Positions 54,405 to 56,479 of a stretch of 56,479 nucleotides of DNA are shown here, piece by piece (the stretch's first letter is position 1; each line of letters begins with the position of its first letter). The stretch covers positions 1 to 56,479 of the IMG/VR virus record IMGVR_UViG_3300010160_000055. One strand, given 5' to 3'. Source of the DNA: a virus. Both the position numbers and the translations under genes were made by a program. The notes under the pieces were generated by a model that was not told the DNA's origin, ran no database searches, and worked only from the letters and a program-made list of their open reading frames with translations.

Positions 54405-55037
54405 TTAATAAGTAATAGGATTTCCTACAGAAAACACTGCTCCTATCTCTCGGACCTTATCAAAAGCCGTTAAAGGATCAAGGGTGAAGAACTCTCTAGA
54501 ATTGCCATGATCGGAATCTACCCTCTCGGAGGCAAAGAAATTATGAACGGCCTGTTCTACATAAAAAGCAGTACCCTTCTCCACCGGAAGAGCAAATTTT
54601 GGAACCCACTCCTCAACTGTCGCAGTAGCGTTAATTGACGTAACTCTCCTATGAACATCGTGAATGGTCATTCCTATCTTCACAAGTGAAGGATAACCGG
54701 GATTAACCAAGATATAGATATACTCGATATTATCCTTATTCTTATCCAATACCTTCTTATTCTCTATACCGTGAAGATATCTCCAGGAATATGTATTGGT
54801 ATCTTCATTTATAATACCTTCCGATACCTCTATGAGATATCTAGCCGAAAGGAAGTTAAGGAGTTTATCTGGGGATATATGTCTATGTTTGGTTTGTAGT
54901 CGAATGAAGTTCTCCTTCCATTGTTTTCCATCATCCCCGAAAGGGGAGATAGATTCCGAGGAAGCATCGACAATGTTTATCTCTCCGGACTCTACTAAAA
55001 CTCGGGCCTTTTCTAAAGTTATTTTATCTTTAAACAT
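54405..55037 (-). CDS. T5orf172-type GIY-YIG protein
   Basis: 210 residues. Residues 104-190 form a GIY-YIG-like domain of the T5orf172/MUG113 kind: Y-I-Y-I-L-V-N-P-G-Y-P-S-L-V-K-I-G-M-T (106-124), R131 in H-R-R-V-T-S, the aromatic strand V-E-E-W-V-P-K-F-A-L, then F-Y-V-E-Q-A-V-H-N-F-F (158-168, Glu161 and His165) and R-E-F-F (181-184). The N-terminal 100 residues are an unrelated helical/beta region that may bind DNA. Such proteins are frequent phage accessory nucleases of unsettled function. Codon use is somewhat richer in G/C (many -CGG, -GGA) than the late genes. Confidence 0.78.
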   Translation of the reverse strand: MFKDKITLEKARVLVESGEINIVDASSESISPFGDDGKQWKENFIRLQTKHRHISPDKLLNFLSARYLIEVSEGIINEDTNTYSWRYLHGIENKKVLDKNKDNIEYIYILVNPGYPSLVKIGMTIHDVHRRVTSINATATVEEWVPKFALPVEKGTAFYVEQAVHNFFASERVDSDHGNSREFFTLDPLTAFDKVREIGAVFSVGNPITY

Positions 55038-55040
55038 ACA

Positions 55041-55244
55041 CTACTCTTTTTGTCCGAAAATAAATGCTAAAAAGAAAAATACAAGAATAATAGGCCATAA
55101 CATGGTACAACCCCAAATCTCAAGTAAAGTAAAACGCGAACTTGACTTTGTGTAGTGAATGGCAATATCCATTAAAGCCGCTACAAGTACTCCTATTACT
55201 AAATAATTTACCGAAAAAATTGTGTTTAAAATAATCTCTAACAT
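55041..55244 (-). CDS. Small inner-membrane protein
   Basis: 67 residues from the ATG at 55244. An upstream ATG (55304) is rejected because a clear promoter (55269-55304) occupies that region. Two transmembrane segments: N-Y-L-V-I-G-V-L-V-A-A-L-M-D-I-A-I (13-29) and C-T-M-L-W-P-I-I-L-V-F-F-F-L-A-F-I-F (46-63), linked by a basic loop H-Y-T-K-S-S-S-R-F-T. Function unknown. Three bases separate its stop (TAG) from the GIY-YIG gene, so the two form one operon. Confidence 0.65.
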   Translation of the reverse strand: MLEIILNTIFSVNYLVIGVLVAALMDIAIHYTKSSSRFTLLEIWGCTMLWPIILVFFFLAFIFGQKE

Positions 55245-55268
55245 AACTCTTATTTTTAATTGATTTCT

Positions 55269-55304
55269 ATACCTAAATATAAGAATAAAGATCGTATGTA
55301 GCAA
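55269..55304 (-). promoter_or_regulatory. Bacteroidota-type promoter of the membrane protein / GIY-YIG operon
   Basis: Minus strand TTG at 55302-55304, 20-base spacer, TATATTTAGGTAT ending at 55269, 25 bases before the ATG at 55244. Confidence 0.65.
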
Positions 55305-55718
55305 CTATTTTATGAAAAAAAGTTCATAAAATTTATAAATAATTGCACATTTCTCATACATTTCGATTTCTTCATAGAGATTAAGCATTTCTTCCAAAGC
55401 GTATTTAATAGCCTGGGGTCCGAATTCATCTTTTAATTCCTCTACCGTATCTGATTGTATATCTTTAACCCTCTCAAGGTAATTTACAAGGCCGTTAAAG
55501 TACTTTATCTTTATAGAATCTCTTATGGAGTCATACCTCTCTCCGTATCTATTGGCATACATCTTATCTATAATAAAATAATTCTCCACACCTCTCACGG
55601 CCATACCAAAGAGTATAAAGGAATTATCAAGTAGATCCTCTATATGGTGTTCTTTAAAAACCTCTTCATCTCTTATGGAGAATATATTGAAAAGGTCATC
55701 ACTATTGAGCTTTTTCAT
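55305..55718 (-). CDS. Conserved early protein of unknown function
   Basis: 137 residues from M-K-K-L-N-S-D-D-L-F-N-I-F-S-I-R-D-E-E. An ATG at 55823 adds 35 hydrophobic/aromatic residues encoded by a promoter-like region and is rejected. Acidic and helical, with N-S-F-I-L-F-G-M-A-V-R-G-V-E-N-Y-F-I (about 33-50), Y-A-N-R-Y-G-E-R-Y-D-S-I-R-D-S-I-K and a C-terminal Y-E-E-I-E-M-Y-E-K-C-A-I-I-Y-K-F. No domain recognised. A TTG-N21-TATATTTA promoter lies about 90 bases upstream (55808-55839) and an AT box directly before the ATG. Confidence 0.65.
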   Translation of the reverse strand: MKKLNSDDLFNIFSIRDEEVFKEHHIEDLLDNSFILFGMAVRGVENYFIIDKMYANRYGERYDSIRDSIKIKYFNGLVNYLERVKDIQSDTVEELKDEFGPQAIKYALEEMLNLYEEIEMYEKCAIIYKFYELFFIK

Positions 55719-55807
55719 CTTATATAAATATATACTTAACCTATAATGAAAAATTTTCCGGAAAAAAAACTGGAGGTAGTTGGAAAATTGACCAAAAGGT
55801 TCTATAT

Positions 55808-55839
55808 TAAATATAAGAAACAATTCTTCAGTAATACAA
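55808..55839 (-). promoter_or_regulatory. Bacteroidota-type promoter upstream of 55305-55718
   Basis: Minus strand TTG at 55837-55839, 21-base spacer, TATATTTA at 55808-55815. The trailing GGTAT of the other copies is replaced by ATAT. Confidence 0.5.
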
Positions 55840-56100
55840 CAATAGAGGTAGGTTAGGGGTATAGGTGGTAACCGTGCTAGGGTTTAGCAGCTATATAGAC
55901 CAAACTTTAGAGGGAGGACACCTTAGAGGACTTGGGAGGGATCTTAAGAATCTATAACAACATTTCTCTTAAAGCTATGTAGTATATATAAATATATACC
56001 CCCATACCTCAAATTTCATCAGAAATATCCTTCTCTATGTGGCGCAGGATCCCTGAGTGCCTACCCGTTGAGGGAACTAAACTATCAAACTTCTCTCAAC

Positions 56101-56133
56101 TTGACCTCACCGTGACGTCACCTTGACCTACTG
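56101..56133. repeat. Three tandem 11-bp repeats (TTGACCTCACC type)
   Basis: Plus strand TTGACCTCACC, GTGACGTCACC, TTGACCTACTG, back to back. The middle copy with its flanks contains the palindrome GTGACGTCAC. The spacing of one helical turn suggests repeated protein binding on one face of DNA. Confidence 0.55.
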
Positions 56134-56167
56134 CAAAAAAAAAGAGGCCTAAGCCCCCTCTTTAAAT
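56134..56167 (-). terminator. Rho-independent terminator overlapping a stop codon
   Basis: Minus strand stem AAAGAGG / CCTCTTT with loop GGGCTTAGG and about nine T. The loop contains the TAG stop of the 56149-56421 gene. Confidence 0.8.
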
Positions 56168-56421
56168 TCTACCAAGTCCGAAAACTTATACCTTATTACT
56201 ACTTTCTTTTTCATTACGTAGGTGAATCCTTCAAACCCTGTCCTAGTAACCTTAGGTACATTACATTCATATTCACTCATTACTATTCTTTCATCTAGAG
56301 AAGATCTAGTTTGTCTCATCATACATCCAGCACTCTCGTTGTAAGAATAAGTACTTGCTCCTTTGTAAGTTGGTCCTCCTACTGTAAAAATTGTTCCGTT
56401 TAAGAATTGTTCTTTTGTCAT
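56149..56421 (-). CDS. Small protein of unknown function
   Basis: 90 residues. M-T-K-E-Q-F-L-N-G-T-I-F-T-V-G-G-P-T-Y-K starts a compact beta-rich protein, with G-F-E-G-F-T-Y-V-M-K-K-K-V-V-I-R-Y-K in the C-terminal half and two Cys (C33, C53). It ends E-F-K-E-G-A with the TAG inside the terminator loop. No family recognised. It has its own early-type promoter and terminator, so it is a single-gene unit. Confidence 0.7.
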   Translation of the reverse strand: MTKEQFLNGTIFTVGGPTYKGASTYSYNESAGCMMRQTRSSLDERIVMSEYECNVPKVTRTGFEGFTYVMKKKVVIRYKFSDLVEFKEGA

Positions 56422-56444
56422 AATGTTTATCTTTTTAATTATTG

Positions 56445-56479
56445 ATACCTAAATATAAGAACTATTATTTAATTAAGCA
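56445..56479 (-). promoter_or_regulatory. Bacteroidota-type promoter of the 56149-56421 gene (edge of window)
   Basis: Minus strand TATATTTAGGTAT ending at 56445. A -33 TTG would fall at 56478-56480, and the two bases inside the window read TG, as expected with a 20-base spacer. Confidence 0.55.

Larger units (their letters stand above)
55719..56136. other. Non-coding intergenic region
   Basis: About 420 bases with no supported ORF. From the 55718 side it holds an AT box TATATATTTATATAA, a perfect 12-bp palindrome TTTTCCGGAAAA (55754-55765), and the promoter at 55808-55839. It then holds a plus-strand purine-rich stretch (55845-55950) with repeated TAGAGG/TAGGTT/TAGGGG-like units, a second AT box TATATATTTATATATA (near 55980), a TCCCT...AGGGA inverted repeat (about 56050-56075), and three 11-bp repeats (56101-56133). 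It is visibly more G/C-rich than the genes around it. It may hold an origin, a control region or a small RNA. Confidence 0.5.

Noticed and set aside
55245-55304. Start of the small membrane protein at 55304
   Set aside because: The region contains a complete TTG-N20-TATATTTAGGTAT promoter; the ATG at 55244 is preferred.
55719-55823. Start of the 55305 gene at 55823
   Set aside because: The extra 35 residues are encoded by AT-rich, promoter-like DNA and look non-native; the ATG at 55718 gives a clean soluble protein.
1-56479. Global reassignment of TAA to an amino acid
   Set aside because: TAA is the terminator of most genes and forms 13 precise TAATG junctions; only four genes have internal TAA.
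1-56479. Integrated prophage
   Set aside because: No integrase, attachment site or bacterial flanking genes; gene content is that of a virulent T4-type phage.

Overview
The window is a gene-dense, AT-rich segment of a large virulent myovirus (contractile-tailed phage) with a T4-type core. Every gene I can support reads leftward on the minus strand, so gene order below is given from high to low coordinates. The T4-type assignment rests on large terminase (gp17), portal (gp20), prohead protease (gp21), prohead core/scaffold (gp22), major capsid protein (gp23), a gp15-like tail completion protein, baseplate wedge gp6 and gp25, and a gp55-like late sigma factor. The host is probably a member of Bacteroidota (Flavobacteriia-like). 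Evidence for that is a repeated TTG-N20-TATATTTA promoter matching the Bacteroidota housekeeping type (TTG ... TAnnTTTG), weak or absent Shine-Dalgarno sequences, and a phage lipoprotein. I saw no integrase, tRNA, CRISPR array or lysis cassette.

Layout: 53.3-56.5 kb holds small early-type genes (GIY-YIG/T5orf172 protein, lipoprotein, membrane proteins) behind host-like promoters, plus a 430-base non-coding stretch with three 11-bp repeats. 51.2-53.3 kb holds an HD phosphohydrolase, a small membrane protein and the late sigma factor. 33.3-51.2 kb is the baseplate, tail and adhesin region: OB-fold-type hub candidate, gp25, gp6, other wedge or structural proteins, a 1215-residue structural protein, three tandem paralogous small proteins, and a giant 14-residue-repeat (SHAEG) fibre. 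17-33.3 kb is an accessory/replication block: ferritin-like protein, cupin-like protein, kinase-like protein, primase, RecB-like nuclease, two nucleotidyltransferases (one fused to an NMN-adenylyltransferase-like domain and two HExxH protease-like domains), HAD phosphatase, flavodoxin-like reductase, and a predicted PD-(D/E)xK protein. 5.9-17 kb is the head module; 0-5.9 kb is PhoH, the neck/tail-completion genes and another fibre.

Two patterns stand out. First, eight apparent breaks interrupt seven genes that are otherwise intact. Four are in-frame TAA codons (gp21, the SHAEG fibre, a kinase-like protein, a small membrane protein). Four are single-base frame breaks (gp15-like, a baseplate protein, both fibres). 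Reading continues sensibly on the far side in every case. Sequencing or assembly error is the simplest explanation for the homopolymer-linked breaks, but recoding, readthrough or real population variation is not excluded. Second, many accessory proteins with unrelated domains share a short amphipathic N-terminus of the type M-x-x-(L/F)-x-x-(L/F)-(L/I)-x-E. This resembles T4 capsid-targeting sequences, so I propose that this block encodes a set of virion-packaged, injected cargo proteins that gp21 would trim.

Regulation: a recurrent box CTATTTATA(A/T)A, containing the T4 late-promoter octamer TATAAATA in its best copies, lies upstream of many structural genes. Six rho-independent terminators separate transcription units. 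Thirteen gene junctions are TAATG overlaps, indicating strong translational coupling.
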